In this document: in pieces, positions 33,598-42,083 of the stretch
Position numbering within the stretch: position 1 is the first letter of the stretch
Layout: each line of letters opens with the position of its first letter
Assembly: GCA_963775505.1 (NCBI GenBank)
Contig: CAVZIL010000001.1
Coordinates: 496,001 to 560,000, forward strand
Source of the DNA: JAIBJN01 sp963775505
GTDB lineage: Bacteria > Actinomycetota > Thermoleophilia > Gaiellales > Gaiellaceae
Length of the DNA: 64,000 bases
Reading direction: 5' to 3'
Program-made: the position numbers and the translations under genes
The notes under the pieces: generated by a model
The model's input: the letters and a program-made list of their open reading frames with translations, nothing else
Database searches by the model: none
Told to the model about the DNA's origin: nothing

Positions 33598-35658
33598 CTA
33601 GGCGCCGAGGAGGTTGTGCACCACGAGGTCGATCAGCTTGATCCCGATGAACGGCAGAAGCACGCCGCCGAGGCCGTAGATGAGGAGGTTTCGGCGCAGA
33701 AGCGCAGTGGCGCCGATCGCCCGGTAGCGGACGCCGTGCAGGGCGAGCGGCACGAGCGCGGGGATGATCAGGGCGTTGAAGATGATCGCGGAGATGATCG
33801 CGCTCTGGGGTGACCCCAGGCTCATGACGTTGAGCCGCTCAAGCGGGCCCTCGTCTCCGCCCACGGCATAGGTCGCGGCGAAGATCGCCGGGATGATGGC
33901 GAAGTACTTGGCGACGTCGTTGGCGATCGAGAAGGTGGTCAGCGCGCCGCGCGTGATCAGCTGTTGCTTCGCTACCTCGACGATCTCGATCAGCTTCGTC
34001 GGGTTGGAGTCGAGGTCGACCATGTTCCCGGCTTCCTTCGCAGCCTGCGTGCCGGTGTTCATGGCGACACCGACGTCCGACTGGGCGAGCGCGGGCGCGT
34101 CGTTCGTCCCGTCCCCTGTCATGGCGACGAGCCGGCCCTTCGCCTGCTCGTCCTTGATCAGCTCCATCTTCGCCTCGGGCGTCGCCTCGGCGAGGAAGTC
34201 GTCGACCCCCGACTCCTCCGCGATCACGGCTGCCGTCACCGGGTTGTCCCCGGTGATCATGATCGAGCGGATGCCCATGCGACGGAGCTCGACGAACCGC
34301 TCCTCCATGCCGCCCTTCACGATGTCCCTGAGGTTGACCGCCCCAAGTGCCCAGTTGTCCCTGGCAACGAGCAGGGGCGTGCCGCCGCTCTCGGCGATCC
34401 GCTGCACCGCGGCCTGAAGCTCCTCCGGAACGCGGCCCCCGTTCGCATCGACGAAGGCCTTGATCGCATCCGGGGCGCCCTTGCGGATCTGGTGCCCGTC
34501 GAGGTCGACCCCGCTCATGCGGGTCATGGCGGTGAACGGGATGAACTCGGCGTCGACCTCGGTCAACGCTCGCTCGCGGATGCCGTACTGCTTGGCGAGA
34601 ACGACGATGGAACGGCCCTCCGGAGTCTCGTCGGCGAGCGACGCCAGCTGCGCGGTGTCCGCGAGCTCGCGCTGCTCCACGCCGTCGGCTGGAACGAGCT
34701 CGCTGGCCTGCCGGTTCCCGAGCGTGATCGTGCCGGTCTTGTCCAGGAGGAGCACGTCGACGTCGCCGGCCGCCTCCACCGCGCGGCCCGACATCGCGAG
34801 CACGTTGCGGCGGACGAGCCTGTCCATCCCCGCGATCCCAATTGCTGACAGGAGGCCGCCGATCGTCGTCGGGATCAAGGCGACGAGCAGCGCGATCAAG
34901 ACCGGCATGGAGAGCTCCGTCCCGGCGTAGAGGGCGTACGGATACAGCGTGACGACCGCGGCGAGGAACGTGATCGTCAGCCCCGCGAGCAGGATGTTCA
35001 GCGCGACCTCGTTCGGCGTCTTCCGTCGCTCGGCTCCCTCGACGAGGGCGATCATGCGGTCGAGGAACGAGTGCCCCGGCTCCTGCGTCACCTCGACGAC
35101 GAGGCGGTCGGAGAGGAGGCGCGTTCCGCCGGTGACGCCGGAGCGGTCGCCTCCCGCCTCCCGGATCACGGGCGCCGACTCGCCTGTGATCGCCGATTCG
35201 TCGACAGAGCCGACGCCCTCGACGATCTCGCCGTCGGCGGGAATCACCTCGCCGCCGGCGACGACTACGAGGTCGCCCGGGCGGAGGTCCGGCGCCGGGA
35301 CGTCCTCGATGCCACCGCTCGGCAGCTGCCGATGGGCGATAGTGGTCGTTCGCGTCGCGCGGAGCGCCCGCGCCTGGGCCTTCCCGCGGCCCTCTGCCAT
35401 CGCTTCGGCAAAGTTGGCGAAGAGGACGGTCAGCCAGAGCCAGATCGCGATCGTCCCTGTGAACCAGAGCGCCTCCTGTCCCTCGTCTCCGCGAACGGCG
35501 TCGATGACGAAGACCGCCGAGGTGATGATGCTGCCGAGCTCGACGATGAAGATGACCGGGTTGCGGATCTGAGTACGCGGGTCGAGCTTCCGGAAGGAGT
35601 CGCCGATCGCGTTCAGGACGATCTCGCCGGTGAAGAGCTTCTCGGCGCGGGCGGTCAT
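33598..35658 (-). CDS. kdpB: Potassium-transporting ATPase, ATP-binding subunit KdpB
   Basis: 686 residues. P-type ATPase landmarks: SAITGESAPV (actuator TGES), LLLDKTGTITLG near residue 305 (phosphorylated Asp), MITGDNPVTA and AMTGDGTNDAPAL (hinge). It couples ATP hydrolysis to K+ uptake through KdpA. ATG overlaps the kdpC stop. It is placed after kdpC, not between A and C as usual. Confidence 0.97.
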   Translation of the reverse strand: MTARAEKLFTGEIVLNAIGDSFRKLDPRTQIRNPVIFIVELGSIITSAVFVIDAVRGDEGQEALWFTGTIAIWLWLTVLFANFAEAMAEGRGKAQARALRATRTTTIAHRQLPSGGIEDVPAPDLRPGDLVVVAGGEVIPADGEIVEGVGSVDESAITGESAPVIREAGGDRSGVTGGTRLLSDRLVVEVTQEPGHSFLDRMIALVEGAERRKTPNEVALNILLAGLTITFLAAVVTLYPYALYAGTELSMPVLIALLVALIPTTIGGLLSAIGIAGMDRLVRRNVLAMSGRAVEAAGDVDVLLLDKTGTITLGNRQASELVPADGVEQRELADTAQLASLADETPEGRSIVVLAKQYGIRERALTEVDAEFIPFTAMTRMSGVDLDGHQIRKGAPDAIKAFVDANGGRVPEELQAAVQRIAESGGTPLLVARDNWALGAVNLRDIVKGGMEERFVELRRMGIRSIMITGDNPVTAAVIAEESGVDDFLAEATPEAKMELIKDEQAKGRLVAMTGDGTNDAPALAQSDVGVAMNTGTQAAKEAGNMVDLDSNPTKLIEIVEVAKQQLITRGALTTFSIANDVAKYFAIIPAIFAATYAVGGDEGPLERLNVMSLGSPQSAIISAIIFNALIIPALVPLALHGVRYRAIGATALLRRNLLIYGLGGVLLPFIGIKLIDLVVHNLLGA

Positions 35659-36239
35659 CGCGCGCTCTCCTCGTCGAGCGCGAGGTTGAGCTCCAGCACG
35701 TTCACGCCGGGCTCGCCGAAGAAGCCGATGAAGCGGCCGTCGGTGGCGTCGTCGATCAGCTCCTCGACGCGCTCGAGCGGCAGCCCGCGGACTTCGGCGA
35801 CCCGCGCCGCTTGCAGCTCCGCGTACGCGGGCGAGATGTGCGGGTCGATGCCGGAGCCCGAAGTCGTGACTGCGTCCACCGGGATGTCGCCGACCCCGAG
35901 GCCCGGGTTGTAGGGGCTCTCGAGCTCCAGGATCGCCTGTGCCTGCTCGTCGACTGCCGCGGCCAGGTCGGGATTCGTCGGCCCGAGGTTGGCGAAGCTT
36001 GTCCCGGCCGCGTTGTACTCCACGGCGGAGGGCCGGGGGTGGAAATACTCCGGTGCCGTGAATGCCTGCGCCGCCAGGGACGAGCCGACCACCTCGCCGT
36101 CCCGCTCGATGAGGCTGCCATCGGCCTTCTCCGGGAACGCGACCTGCGCGAAGCCCGTCATCAGCGCGGGATAGGCAAAGCCGAACACCGCCGTGAAGAG
36201 GACGGCCGCCAGGACCGACGTCATGAGCGCGCGCGTCAC
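35655..36239 (-). CDS. kdpC: Potassium-transporting ATPase subunit KdpC
   Basis: 194 residues with a single N-terminal membrane helix (SVLAAVLFTAVFGFAYPALM), then the KdpC motifs YFHPRPSAVEYNAAGTSFANLG and VTTSGSGIDPHISPAYAELQ. KdpC stabilises the complex and aids ATP binding. ATG overlaps the kdpA stop, and its stop overlaps kdpB, giving the order A-C-B. Confidence 0.96.
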   Translation of the reverse strand: MTRALMTSVLAAVLFTAVFGFAYPALMTGFAQVAFPEKADGSLIERDGEVVGSSLAAQAFTAPEYFHPRPSAVEYNAAGTSFANLGPTNPDLAAAVDEQAQAILELESPYNPGLGVGDIPVDAVTTSGSGIDPHISPAYAELQAARVAEVRGLPLERVEELIDDATDGRFIGFFGEPGVNVLELNLALDEESAR

Positions 36240-37946
36240 GAGAGCGCCTCCACCAGGGGGCCGAGCGCGAGCGCCGGGAAGATCATCAGGCCCGCCGTCA
36301 GCGCGATCACCGCGACCAGCAGGACCGAGAACGTGGGGCCGTCCGTGCGGAAGGTCCCGGCCGAGGCAGGAACGATCGTCTTCTGGACGAGCGCACCAGC
36401 GAGGGCGAGCGCGGCGATGAGCGGGACGAAGCGTCCGAGGTAGAGCGCGACGGTCCCGAACCGCGTCGAGAAGTCCGTCGCTCCGTAGCCGGCGAACGCG
36501 CTCCCGTTGTTGTTCCCCTGCGAGTCGTAGGCGTAGAAGGCCTCGGAGAAGCCGTGTGCGCCCGGGTTGAAGACGGAGGCGAGGCCGACGTCGGTGACGA
36601 TCGCGACCGCGACCATCGTGAGCACCATCGTCGGCACGAAGAGCGCGCCGACCGCTGCGAGCTTCACCTCGCGCGCCTCGATCTTCTTGCCGAGGTACTC
36701 GGGCGTGCGCCCGACCATGAGCCCGGCCACGAAGACGGCGATGACGATGTAGAAGACCATTCCGTAGAGGCCGGAGCCGACCCCGCCGAAGATCACCTCG
36801 CCGGTGAACATGTTCACGATGGGCACAGCTCCGCCGCCGGCGGTGAGAGCGTCATGCCCGCCGCTGACCGACCCATTGGAGGCGTTCGTCGTCGCCACCG
36901 CCCAGAGCGAGGTGTTGGCTATACCGAAGCGCACCTCCTTGTCGGCCATGTTCCCGCCGCTCTGGCCGTCCCCAGCGCCGAGATCGACGCCTGATGCTTG
37001 GAGCACCTGTGAGCCCTGCTGCTCGAGCGGCGTGATCACGGCGACGCCGATGAGGAACATGGCGAACATGGCCGCGAAGACGGCGTAGCCCTGCTTCCGC
37101 GCGCCGACCAGCTTCCCGAACATGAAGACGAGCCCGGCCGGGATGAGCAGGATCGAGAGCATCTCGAGGAAGTTCGTGAGGCCGTTCGGATTCTCGAACG
37201 GCACGGCCGAGTTCGAGTTGTAGAAGCCGCCGCCGTTCGTTCCGAGCTGCTTGATCGCGATCTGGGACGCCACCGGCCCGCGCGCGATCGACTGCTCGGC
37301 GCCCTCGAGCGTGGTTGCGGTTGCGGCGCCGTCGAAGGTCTGCGGCACGCCCTGGGAGATGAGCGCGACCGAGAGGAGGAGCGAGAGGGGGAGCAGGACG
37401 TAGGCAACCGACCGGTAGAGGTCCTGCCAGAAGTTCCCGAGCGTCGCCGCCGACCTGCGCGTGAAGCCGCGGATGACCGCCACCAGGACGGCGATGCCTA
37501 CTCCCGCGGACACGAAGTTCTGCACGGCGAGCCCGGCCATCTGGCTCAGGTACGACATCGTGTATCTCGCCGCCGTAGTACTGCCAGTTCGTGTTCGTCA
37601 CGAAGCTCGCCGTCGTGTTCAGCGAGATGTGCGATGGCACCGCGGGCAGCCCGTCCGGGTTGAGGAAGAGGGCGTCCTGGAGCCGGAGGAGCAGGTAGAG
37701 AATGAGGGTGAAGACGGCGCTGAAGATGACGACCGACTTCGCGTAGCTCTTCCAGTCCTGCTCTTTGGCTGGATCCGTGCGAACGACCCGGTAGAAGCCA
37801 CGCTCGACCGCCCCGAGGCCGAACCGCCGCGTGAACACGCTGCCCTCCGCGGCAAAAACGCGCGCCATGTAGAGGCCGAGCGGTATTCCGAGCGCGACCA
37901 GGACGATCGCGTAGAGGACAATCTGCGCGACGGAGACCGCTTGCAT
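36236..37946 (-). CDS. kdpA: Potassium-transporting ATPase channel subunit KdpA (one frame break)
   Basis: The first part from ATG 37946 (VSVAQIVLYAIVLVALGIPLG, then FVTNTNWQYYGGE) and the second part (TMSYLSQMAGLAVQNFVSAG to the stop at 36236) lie in different frames that meet near 37562; one extra A in GAGATACACG explains it. Selectivity-filter-like segments include TNTNWQYYGG, LGTNGGGFYNSNSAVPFENPN and NNNGSAFAG. Corrected length, about 569 residues, is normal. ATG abuts the kdpF stop. Confidence 0.93.
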
Positions 37947-38036
37947 CTAGAGCTTCTCCCCGCGGAAGAGCGCGTAGCAGAGGTAGGCAAAGACCGCTAG
38001 GGAGACCGCGAGGCCGAAGATCTCGGTCGCGGTCAT
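37947..38036 (-). CDS. kdpF: KdpF, small stabilising subunit of the Kdp ATPase
   Basis: 29 residues: MTATEIFGLAVSLAVFAYLC plus YALFRGEKL. One transmembrane helix and the ending ALFRGEKL, close to the usual YALLRPEKF-type KdpF end. The stop directly abuts the kdpA ATG; its start overlaps the TGA of the preceding micro-gene. Confidence 0.88.
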   Translation of the reverse strand: MTATEIFGLAVSLAVFAYLCYALFRGEKL

Positions 38037-38119
38037 CAGACGCGGTCGAGCAGGTAGATGAAGCCGAACGCGACCACCAGGCAGGCTGCTGCGATCGCGA
38101 GCGACGCGACGTCGAACAT
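38036..38119 (-). CDS. 27-residue membrane peptide upstream of kdpF
   Basis: MFDVASLAIAAACLVVAFGF followed by IYLLDRV: one transmembrane helix with a short charged end. Its ATG overlaps the USP gene stop and its TGA overlaps the kdpF ATG (ATGA at both sides), strong evidence of real coupled translation. I recall similar tiny frames before kdpF in other actinobacteria, but no function is established. It may be a second small subunit of the pump. Confidence 0.65.
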   Translation of the reverse strand: MFDVASLAIAAACLVVAFGFIYLLDRV

Positions 38120-38577
38120 CAACTGCTCCTTTCCGGCTTCTGACGGCCGACGGTGAAGACGCTCGCGTGAGCGAGACGCCGCACGCGCTGCGCGAGCCGC
38201 CGGCCACGGAGGCGGGCCCGAAGCCCCTCTCCAGACGGCTCGACCAGCACGACCGTAGCGTGGTGACGGTGCGACGCTTCCGCGATCGCCTCCGCTTCGT
38301 CGGCGGCGGCGAGCAGCTCGGTCGCCACGTGGACACCGCTCTCGCGGCCTGCGGCGACCGCGTACTCCAGTCGAGGATCCGTGCTCTCGGGCGTGAGTCG
38401 GTACGGGCCGAGATACGAGAGCGGCCCGAGGTCGCGCGGAACGCGCGGGTCGGTCAACGGGATGACGCGGACGGCGACCAGATCGGCATTGAGCCGGCGC
38501 GCCAAGGCGACCGCCTCGTGGTCGGCGACCGAGTCGTCCCGCGGATCGCCTTGAAGGGCCACGATCACGGTCGGCAC
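38119..38577 (-). CDS. Universal stress protein (USP)-like domain protein
   Basis: 152 residues beginning MPTVIVALQGDPRDDSVADHE, with the alpha/beta USP layout but without a clear ATP-binding G-2x-G-9x-G(S/T) loop, so probably a non-nucleotide or altered-ligand type. It lies between a second USP gene and the Kdp structural genes, with four-base overlap on its downstream side, implying a part in potassium or c-di-AMP-linked regulation (inference). Confidence 0.7.
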   Translation of the reverse strand: MPTVIVALQGDPRDDSVADHEAVALARRLNADLVAVRVIPLTDPRVPRDLGPLSYLGPYRLTPESTDPRLEYAVAAGRESGVHVATELLAAADEAEAIAEASHRHHATVVLVEPSGEGLRARLRGRRLAQRVRRLAHASVFTVGRQKPERSS

Positions 38578-38581
38578 AGCC

Positions 38582-39034
38582 TTACGCGGCGACGCGCTCC
38601 GCGACCGGGGGCCGCGCCACGAGCACGGGGCGAGTCGAGTTGCGCGCGACCCACCGTGCGACGGTCAGCCCGAAGCGCCGCCTTCGCTGGCGTTCGCCCA
38701 CGACGACGAGGTCGGCGTCGATCGCGTCCGCATAGGCCACGATCGACTCGTGGACGTCGCCTGACACCAGCTCCCGGTGGGAGCGGACGCCGAGCTCGTC
38801 AGCGGCCAGAGCCGCGGCGTCGAGGGCCTCGTCTCCGACGCTTCGGAGCAGCCGTGGTGCGGCGTGCAGCGACATGCGGCCGGCGACGAACTCGACAGGT
38901 GGCACGACGTGCAGGAAGGTCAGCTCGGCACCCTCCGCCGAGGCCAGCTCGCCTCCGAGCGCGACGGCGTACCGCGACGAGTCGCTCCCGTTCGTGGCGA
39001 CGAGGATTCGGTTGATTCTCTTGCTCTCGTTCAT
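38582..39034 (-). CDS. Universal stress protein (USP)
   Basis: From ATG 39034 with AAGGGA upstream: RINRILVATNGSDSSRYAVA is the USP opening with the Asp/Gly/Ser ATP-site start; DADLVVVGERQRRRRFGLTVARWVARNSTRPVLV is a recognisable but altered nucleotide loop (G-2x-G variant). First gene of the USP-USP-micropeptide-kdpFACB-kdpD(N) operon, so expression probably responds to KdpE. Confidence 0.85.
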   Translation of the reverse strand: MNESKRINRILVATNGSDSSRYAVALGGELASAEGAELTFLHVVPPVEFVAGRMSLHAAPRLLRSVGDEALDAAALAADELGVRSHRELVSGDVHESIVAYADAIDADLVVVGERQRRRRFGLTVARWVARNSTRPVLVARPPVAERVAA

Positions 39035-39182
39035 TTCGTTCCCTTCACGAGGTTGGCGACGCTCGGCTGCCACGGCGGGTCTCCCCCCGGTAGGCGCACG
39101 ATGCGTTGAAGTCAGTGCTTCGATGCTAGGCCCGGCCGCCTGAAGGAGGGCGTAAGGGTCCTGGATCGGGGCTTAGCCGCCC
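39035..39182. promoter_or_regulatory. Probable promoter region of the kdp operon
   Basis: 148 bases between the kdpE stop and the first USP ATG. The operon promoter must lie here. An AT-richer patch (CTTAAAG at about 39180) and the 6-bp repeat TAAGGG / CCCTTA (39152-39185) are visible; I cannot identify a KdpE box with confidence. Confidence 0.35.
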
Positions 39183-39869
39183 TTAAAGATCGGGCCTGAC
39201 GAACCGGTAGCCGGCGCCTGGTTCGGTGACGATGTAGCGGGGGCGAGTGGGGTCGCCCTCGAGCTTGCGCCGCAGGTGCGAGACGTAGACGTGGAGGTAG
39301 TTCGACTCGGTCTGGTAGGCGGGGCCCCAGACGGCGCGAAGGATCATCCGGTGCGTCAGCAGCTTGCCCTCGTTCTCGACGAAGAAGCGGAGCATGGCAA
39401 ACTCGTGCGGCGTGAGATGAACGGGCTCGCCGGCGCGGCTGACGGTGTGCTTCTCGAGGTCGATCGCGATGTCGCCCACGGTGACCGTCGGCTCGCCGAT
39501 CGGCCCCGCGCGGCGCAGCGCGGCGCGCAGCCGCGCGAGCAGCTCCTCGACGCCGAAGGGCTTCGTCACGTAGTCGTCCGCGCCGGCGTCGAGAGCCGCG
39601 ACCTTCTGCGCCTCCTCGCCGACGGCCGAGAGGATGAGGATCGGTGACTTCGACCAGCTGCGAAGCTCTCGGCAGACCTCGATCCCGCTGCGATCGGGGA
39701 GGACGAGGTCGAGGATGACCGCCTCGGGAGGATGCGCCGCGGCCCGGGCCAGCGCGGCCTCGCCGGTCGCCACCGCCTCCACCTCATAGCCCGCCCCGCG
39801 GAGCGTCGTCTGCAGAGCGTGCAGGATCTGCGGCTCGTCGTCGACGACGAGGATCCTCGCCCCGCTCAC
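39183..39869 (-). CDS. kdpE: Response regulator KdpE (OmpR family)
   Basis: 228 residues from GTG 39869, whose GTGA overlaps the kinase stop. Receiver domain: VSGARILVVDDEPQILHAL, phospho-acceptor Asp in VILDLVLPDRSG, Lys in DDYVTKPF. Winged-helix DNA-binding domain: LTPHEFAMLRFFVENEGKLL and YLHVYVSHLRRKLEGDPTRP. KdpE activates the K+ pump genes under K+ limitation. Confidence 0.92.
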   Translation of the reverse strand: MSGARILVVDDEPQILHALQTTLRGAGYEVEAVATGEAALARAAAHPPEAVILDLVLPDRSGIEVCRELRSWSKSPILILSAVGEEAQKVAALDAGADDYVTKPFGVEELLARLRAALRRAGPIGEPTVTVGDIAIDLEKHTVSRAGEPVHLTPHEFAMLRFFVENEGKLLTHRMILRAVWGPAYQTESNYLHVYVSHLRRKLEGDPTRPRYIVTEPGAGYRFVRPDL

Positions 39870-41275
39870 GCCGGCGTTCCGGCCGGAACCTCGGCGAGCG
39901 GCAGGGCGAGGACGAAGGAGGCTCCCTGGCCGTGGCGGGACTCTGCCCATACTCGACCCCCGTTGCCCTCGGCGAAGCCCCTGGCAATCGCGAGCCCGAG
40001 GCCGCTGCCGCCGCGCTCCTCGCCGGCAGGCGCTCGTCCGAACGGCTCGAAGATGCGCTCGAGGTCTTCCTCGGCGATGCCGGGGCCTCGGTCGACGATC
40101 CGCGTCAGCACCTCGCTTCGAGTCGTGGTCACCCGGATGTGAACGGTCTCGCTGGAGGAGGAGAACTTCAGCGCGTTGTCGAGAAGGTTGACGAGCACGC
40201 GCTCGACCTGGACCGCGTCGACCTCGACGACCGGCGTGTCTGCCGGAAGGGTGAGCTCGACCCGCTGCGCCTCGGGACCGAGCTGGTCGAGAGCCTGCGA
40301 AAGGAGCTCGTCCAGGGTCCAGAGCTCGCGGTTCGGCTCGGCCGTGCCGGCCTGGAGTCGGGACAGGTCGAGCAGGTTCCCGACCACGCGCTCCAAACGG
40401 TCGACTTCGAGCCGGACAGTTTCGAGCAGGCTGGCCCGGTCCGTCTCGTCGAGCGAGAGCGCAGGGTTTCCCAAGCTCTCGGCGGACACCTTGATCGCGG
40501 TGAGCGGGGACCGCAGGTCGTGGCTCACTGCCTGGAGCACGGCCGTCTTGATCGTGTCGCTCCGGCGTAACGCGTCGGTCTCCACCGCTTCGCGCGCGAG
40601 CCGCTCGCGGTCGATCGCCACCGCGACGAGGGAGGCGAGCGCAGGCAGGAAACGGCGGCGGATGGCCAGGTTCGACTCGGCGCCTTCGCGGACGAAGAGG
40701 GTGCCGAGCCGGCGTCCGCCGGCGTTCAGCTCCAGTGGCGATTCTCCCGGCGGCGGCTCTGACGCCTGGCCGAGGACGATACGTGCGCTCTCCGCATGCA
40801 GGACGTCTGCGATGACGGGCGAGAATCGCTTCAGCTCAGCGGCTGCGCTCTCGGCCTGGAGGAACGCCGCCGCCATCTGGGCGAGCAGAGCCTCCTCGCG
40901 CTCGCGCTGCTCCGCTTCGCTCGCGCGCTGGCGCGCGCGCACCGCCAGGTCGCTGACGACGATGCCGACGACGAGGTACACGGCCAGCGAGAACCAGTGT
41001 TCCCGGTTCGCCAAGCGAAAGGTGTAGAGCGGCGGCAAGAAGAGGAAGTTGAAGAGCGCCGCGCTGGCGAGCGCGACCGCCACGGAGTAGGCGCGACCGT
41101 AGAGGGCCGCGACCGGGAGCACGGCGAAGAGGTAGAGGACGCCGAGGCTGAGGACGGGGACGAATCCCTTGAAGACGTAGATCGCACCCGTGACGAGCGC
41201 GAGCGCGCCGAAACTGACCAGGGCACCGGCGCCGGGCCGCCCGAGCAACCGGCCGAGACGGTCGCGCGTGCTCAC
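39866..41275 (-). CDS. kdpD: Sensor histidine kinase, C-terminal half of a split KdpD (DUF4118)
   Basis: 469 residues. Four membrane helices in the first 110 residues match the DUF4118 module of KdpD (SAALFNFLFLPPLYTFRLAN). A GAF-like linker follows, then HisKA with the phospho-His in AVSHDLRSPLTAIK near residue 248, and HATPase_c boxes LVNLLDNALKFS, IVDRGPGI and GSGLGLAIARGF. It lacks the KdpD/USP N-terminus, which is encoded at 32471-33574. ATG is followed directly by MSTRDRLGRLL; it overlaps kdpE, forming a two-gene unit. Confidence 0.92.
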   Translation of the reverse strand: MSTRDRLGRLLGRPGAGALVSFGALALVTGAIYVFKGFVPVLSLGVLYLFAVLPVAALYGRAYSVAVALASAALFNFLFLPPLYTFRLANREHWFSLAVYLVVGIVVSDLAVRARQRASEAEQREREEALLAQMAAAFLQAESAAAELKRFSPVIADVLHAESARIVLGQASEPPPGESPLELNAGGRRLGTLFVREGAESNLAIRRRFLPALASLVAVAIDRERLAREAVETDALRRSDTIKTAVLQAVSHDLRSPLTAIKVSAESLGNPALSLDETDRASLLETVRLEVDRLERVVGNLLDLSRLQAGTAEPNRELWTLDELLSQALDQLGPEAQRVELTLPADTPVVEVDAVQVERVLVNLLDNALKFSSSSETVHIRVTTTRSEVLTRIVDRGPGIAEEDLERIFEPFGRAPAGEERGGSGLGLAIARGFAEGNGGRVWAESRHGQGASFVLALPLAEVPAGTPA

Positions 41276-41524
41276 CGGCTCACTGTAGATGCGAAGCGGG
41301 ACGGCCCGAAAGGGGTCCCGCAGCGGCGCTCACGCCCGGGTCGGCCGCGCGCGGGTTGGGGCCTCGGAGCGAGGGGAGAGTGTGGTGGTGGCCGTCCGGC
41401 TAGGCGCCGCCCGGAGGAAGTCCTTGTGATCCGCCGGCCTCGCGCGCTGCGAGTGGGCGACGGCGCGCGAGCGGGATGAGTCCTCCGTGCGCGGCGTGCA
41501 AGCGCTCCAGCCCCAGAGCATTCG
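41276..41524. other. Intergenic region upstream of the kdpD/kdpE unit
   Basis: 249 bases holding the promoter of the kinase gene and the terminator side of the DUF1579-like gene. Minus-strand frames here are low-complexity Arg/Ser/Thr and not credible. CGGCCGCGCGCGGG is only G+C richness. Confidence 0.4.
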
Positions 41525-41998
41525 TCAGGCCTCGGCTCGCTCGAACTCCATCACCCAGTTCGTCTCCCAGGTCTTGCCGCCGTCGGCGGAGAAGGCCTGC
41601 TCCCAGAGCGGCGACGGGGTCGTGACGCGCGACCAGTCGAAGCGCATGAGGATCGGCCTTCCGCCCAGCGTGTCGGCGCCCTCGAACCTGCCGATCTCCC
41701 CGTTGAAGGCGCCGTACACGGGCGGGTCGAGCTTGCCGGCGCGCCGGCTGTCGGCCCAGTAGATCGACCAATTCCTCGTCTCCGGGTCGAAGAAGCGAAA
41801 CGACATCCCGACGAAGCCGCCGTCGTGGTCCGTGCGGAACTCGTCCTCGTTCCCGAGCACGCCCGGGAGCGGTCGCGCCGTGACCGTCGCCTCGAACTCG
41901 ACCCATTCGTCCGAGCCCTTGAGTCGCTTCAGCAGGCAGCGGTTGCGCACCTTCCAGACTCCCATCCAGAAGTCGAAGTCGTTCCGACCGTCGTCCAT
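41525..41998 (-). CDS. DUF1579-like conserved protein
   Basis: 157 residues: NDFDFWMGVWKVRNRCLL, then EFEATVTARPLPGVLGNEDEF, MSFRFFDPETRNWSIYWAD and WETNWVMEFER. The opening FDFWxGxW and the beta-barrel pattern suit the DUF1579-type lipocalin-like fold. It is divergent from a WYL regulator with an inverted repeat between them, so it is probably the regulator's target. Function unknown; small-ligand binding is a guess. Confidence 0.75.
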   Translation of the reverse strand: MDDGRNDFDFWMGVWKVRNRCLLKRLKGSDEWVEFEATVTARPLPGVLGNEDEFRTDHDGGFVGMSFRFFDPETRNWSIYWADSRRAGKLDPPVYGAFNGEIGRFEGADTLGGRPILMRFDWSRVTTPSPLWEQAFSADGGKTWETNWVMEFERAEA

Positions 41999-42038
41999 CG
42001 CGAGCCTCCTCGGCGTCGGTGAGCTTCGAGGCTAACTG

Positions 42039-42069
42039 ACAAATAGGGCGCTTTCTGCCCTCTATCTGT
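42039..42069. promoter_or_regulatory. Candidate WYL-regulator operator
   Basis: ACAAATAGGGC (42039-42049) and GCCCTCTATCTGT (42057-42069) form an imperfect inverted repeat in the short AT-rich divergent promoter gap between the DUF1579-like gene and the WYL gene. Likely bound by the WYL protein. Confidence 0.45.
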
Positions 42070-42083
42070 GCTTCACTGCGGTC

